Below, piece by piece: positions 61,281 to 64,000 of a stretch of 64,000 nt of DNA. A program made the translations under genes and the position numbers. A model generated the notes under the pieces. The model was not told where the DNA came from. It did no database searches and saw only the letters and a list, made by a program, of their open reading frames with translations. The stretch lies in the NCBI RefSeq assembly GCF_001540865.1, contig NC_033623.1:1056774-1120773 (forward strand), in the 5' to 3' direction. This DNA is from Ananas comosus. Taxonomy: Eukaryota > Streptophyta > Magnoliopsida > Poales > Bromeliaceae. How positions within the stretch are numbered: position 1 is the first letter of the stretch; each line of letters begins with the position of its first letter.

Positions 61281-61543
61281 AAAGTAGGGCTACTGGGCTA
61301 TTAGGAGCACAGCACCCCTTGTGCTCCTAACTTTCTAACCACCCATCAAGTTTGATAGGCGGTTAGAAAAAGATAGGGAGGAGATATTGAAGAGAAATTT
61401 AAGGAGAAGAGAAATTGAAACACCCAATTTCTCGCCAATATCTCCTCCCTCTCTTATTCTAACCGCCCATCAAACTTGATGGGTGGTTAGAAAGTTATGA
61501 GCACAAGGGATGCTGTGCTCCTAATAGCACAGTAGCCCTACTC
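61281..61543. mobile_element. Foldback element with about 110-bp near-perfect inverted arms
   Basis: Left arm from AAAGTAGGGCTACTGGGC; right arm is the inverse of AGAGTAGGGCTACTGTGC. Shared arm segments include TAACCACCCATCAAGTTTGAT and GGAGGAGATATTG. A short unpaired centre lies around 61405-61420. Both sides are TA tracts (61223-61263 and 61545-61562). As RNA it would form a long hairpin. Confidence 0.85.
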
Positions 61544-61562
61544 TATATATATATATATATAT

Positions 61563-61680
61563 AGAGTGCTATCGAGTTTTCGACCGTTGGATGAAAGGAT
61601 GTGCGGTTAGGGTAATAGTGGTCCTCTAGAATTGAGTGGGTAAGTGATTGAATTTAACTTTCGGACTATACGAGTTATAT
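61563..61680. mobile_element. Truncated short-family foldback element
   Basis: AGTGCTATCGAGTTTTCGACCGTTGG, AGGGTAATAGTGG after a TA tract resemble the left half of 60664 and 40360 copies; no right arm is found before the hAT MITE at 61774. Confidence 0.5.
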
Positions 61681-61773
61681 CAAATTAAATAAGAAAATAA
61701 TAACTACACGTCAAAAAATTCAAACACTACTGGACTTGAGTTACGTTGGATTTAAAAATTCGTAAATCCAAAC

Positions 61774-62359
61774 TAGGGATGTTACCCGAAATATTATCCG
61801 AACCCGAATCCGACCGGAGCGGATTTACCTGAGCTAAACATATATAGATTCGGTTATGAGTATAGAAAATGAAAAAATGACGGATATGGATACGGGTATA
61901 GATTTTAGATTTACGCGATCCAAACCCGAACCCGACCCGAACCCAAACCCGAACTTTGAACCCGAATAAATTATATAACATTTTGATATCTAGAGATTGC
62001 ATTAGATATTTAGATAATGTATTGTTGTTTTTAACTATTTAAACTTATGTTTTTCTTATCCAGATATTGATATTGTATAATATGAATGTTTTAATATTGT
62101 ATTTGATTGTATTTTGAAAATTTTATTTTGAAAATTTTGATTTTACTATAATATACTTTTAAATATGATAAAAAGAAATCATTATATTTCGGGTTCGGAT
62201 TTTCGGGTTCAGTTTCAGATTCGGATTTTGGGTTCGGATATGAGTATGGATTTTTAAAACTCGTCGGATTTCGGTCCAAGTTCGGGTTTTAATTTAATTT
62301 TCAAGTTCGGATTCGAGTTTTTAAAAACCCAACTCAAACTCGACCCGTTGACATCCCTA
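61774..62359. mobile_element. hAT-type MITE copy 3 with 8-bp target duplication
   Basis: Starts TAGGGATGTTACCCGAA and ends CCGTTGACATCCCTA. Exact 8-bp direct repeats ATCCAAAC at 61766-61773 and 62360-62367. Interior has CCCGAACCCGACCCGAACCC-type arms and GGGTTCGGATTTTCGGGTTC on the right. No transposase. Confidence 0.88.
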
Positions 62360-62909
62360 ATCCAAACCCTATTAATGCTAAAGGCATATGGTACTTACTT
62401 GAATATACTGTGAAGGGGTATAATTCGGTACAAGTCTGAACTGTTGTTCCATCTTTTTTCCTTAAACAAGTTTGTTTCCAGATGGGAATAAGATTAATTA
62501 AAATCTAAATTTAATTTTAATGGCAGTAAATTATTAATTAATCTAATTAATATATTTAAATCATTATCTATTACTTAAATAATAAAGTAATTAAATAATT
62601 TATCATTTATAATTAATTAGCTAATTAACTATTAATAATTTAATGTGTTTATATTCATATCGATCAATCATTAATATTTTTATTATCTAATTACTAATTA
62701 AAATAATTTACTAACTAATTAAAAAATTAAAATTTGATATTTAATTAAGTAATTAATATATTTTTTATTATCGTATAAAATATTTATAGCTAATAAATGT
62801 ATTAATTTATTAAATTATTTTTAATTAATATTTTGATATTAATTAATTAGTTAAAATATTTTTAACTCTTTTTTTTTTCCAATCTAATTATCCAAACACT
62901 ATTCAACTT

Positions 62910-63115
62910 AGGCTTTGTTTGAAACTGCGGAGAAGTTACATTACATGCGGTGAGAAAGTACAATAAAAAAATACTCTGTTTATTTATGTATATAATATTA
63001 CATTTAGCGTATCGCGATTAATCGGTTACGATATATTTTCTACGATCCTATCGAAAAATACAAAAATATATCCTTATATATTTTTTCCTTAACTCTATTT
63101 TATGTAATAAATAGA
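62910..63115. mobile_element. MITE related to 40670-40866
   Basis: TAGGCTTTGTTTGAAACTGCGG, GCGGTGAGAAAGTA, GTATCGCGATTAATCGGTTACG and ATTTTCTACGATCC are conserved with the inverse of 40670-40866. The stretch 62370-62905 before it is AT-rich (TAATTAAT runs) with no gene. Confidence 0.6.
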
Positions 63116-63229
63116 CCTTACCACCAAACTAAGACTTATTCTCATAAATAACCTAATTTCATTCAAACACAAAATTGACTTAGTTCCCATTTATATCTAC
63201 ATTTATATATATTACTGGAATAAACCATT

Positions 63230-63560
63230 TTTACTTATACCTGAACCAAAAGGAGCCGGAAGGGGAAAATGCTGCCGATTTGATTGCGCCCTCGCTGGAC
63301 GGAGGCGGCGGCAGCGGTGGCGGAGGCGGAATCGGACGCAGAGGTGATGAGATGAGAGGATTGCAAGCTCTTCTTCTTCTACTTCTCACTCCGGATCTTC
63401 TGCGGGATCCGTGCGCGATGACGGCGGCGATGGCTGAGCGGAGCGGAGCAGAAGCGGGATTTCGGGCTGGATTTGGGGCGAGGATGCGACGGAGAACGGC
63501 GCGGAGTCGTGGGCAGATCGACGGGATGTGACGGGCGAGCGCTGCGCGAGTGACAGGCAT
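63230..63560 (-). other. GC-rich exon-like island, possible first exon or gene fragment
   Basis: A 330-bp GC-rich island in AT-rich DNA. On the minus strand a frame from about 63560 reads MPVTRAALARHIPSICPRL and on to SFWFR, ending at a good donor, TTCAG|GTATAAGT (63242/63241). No matching downstream exon is found on the minus strand before 59 kb. It could be an untranslated or coding first exon, a relic, or sequence captured by the adjacent hAT copy. The plus-strand Gly-rich frame at 63280-63531 is equally unsupported. No function can be proposed. Confidence 0.35.
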
Positions 63561-63671
63561 GGGATCCTGTCGGTTTTTTTTTTGTTTTGTTTTTTCTTTT
63601 CTTTTAAATGTGTGTTGCCGGTAATAGGCTCCAACTGGGCTCGGCCCATTTCGGGGCGAGCCCAACAATGG

Positions 63672-63901
63672 TCTATAATATATTTTGAAATATGATAAAG
63701 AGAAATCATTATTTCGGATTCTGATTTTCGGGTTCGAATTTAGGTTCGATTTTGGATTTTTAGTCGGGTTCGGATATGGGTATGAATTTTTAAAACCAGC
63801 CGGGTTCGGATTAGGATCCGAGTCCTGATTTTAATTTGATTTTCGAGTTCAGATTTGAATTTTCGAAAATTCGATCCAAATCCGAACTGTTGACATCCCT
63901 A
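63672..63901. mobile_element. 5'-truncated hAT-type MITE copy 4
   Basis: Matches the right part of copy 3 from CTATAATATATTTTGAAATA through AAGAGAAATCATTATTTCGG, hexamer arms and the end TGTTGACATCCCTA. The left terminus is missing; the 8 bases after the right end (GTTCTACC, 63902-63909) were not found duplicated to the left in this window. Confidence 0.7.
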
Positions 63902-64000
63902 GTTCTACCCATTAAGTGGAACGAGTTATTCTCTATCTTATTTCTCTACTAATTAAGTTATAAATAAAAATATTATAAATTATAATTAAATTAATGCAAT

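Overview
Plant nuclear DNA, most likely from a monocot. Genes are split by AT-rich introns and sparse. The two genes with the most GC-rich exons (PAL and the last exon of the CNGC) show the GC bias usual in monocots, and the EIN2 residues visible here (DLGKW near the N terminus, GILDPAF near the C terminus) read like monocot EIN2. The species cannot be fixed from the sequence. No CRISPR, operon or prokaryotic feature is present. N positions occur at 12361, 16154 and 42728-42739.

Layout. 1-5240: repeats (palindromic element end, two hAT-type MITEs with 8-bp target duplications, tRNA-derived SINEs, a 450-bp tandem duplication, a foldback MITE). 5241-10095 (-): cyclic nucleotide-gated channel, CNGC15-like, seven exons rebuilt in frame. 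12829-13489 (-): a two-exon, 63-residue Pro-rich/Cys-rich CYSTM-like protein. 16028-17453 (+): small subunit of serine palmitoyltransferase. 20785-31077 (+): EIN2-like ethylene signalling protein, seven coding exons, one 5.9-kb intron holding a dead LINE, SINEs and a Tourist-like MITE. 32751-32927 (+): 58-residue single-pass membrane microprotein. 33-43.8 kb: gene-free, packed with foldback elements that sit in TA/GA microsatellites. 44172-48228 (+): phenylalanine ammonia-lyase with a perfect exon 2 and a frame-broken exon 1. 50330-58500 (-): MOM1-like C-terminal-domain protein containing two coding minisatellites, convergent with PAL. 59-64 kb: more foldback elements, two hAT MITE copies and a GC-rich exon-like island.

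The genes are functionally independent, as expected in plants: calcium-channel signalling, sphingolipid synthesis, ethylene signalling, phenylpropanoid entry and chromatin silencing. The strongest observations are the localised frame damage in PAL exon 1, the family of microsatellite-embedded foldback elements, the hAT MITEs with exact target duplications, a SINE and a LINE that appear to share a 3' tail, and low-complexity expansions inside the CNGC and MOM1-like coding regions. I did not find a convincing entirely new biological system; the less-described items are the small membrane proteins and the repeat families.
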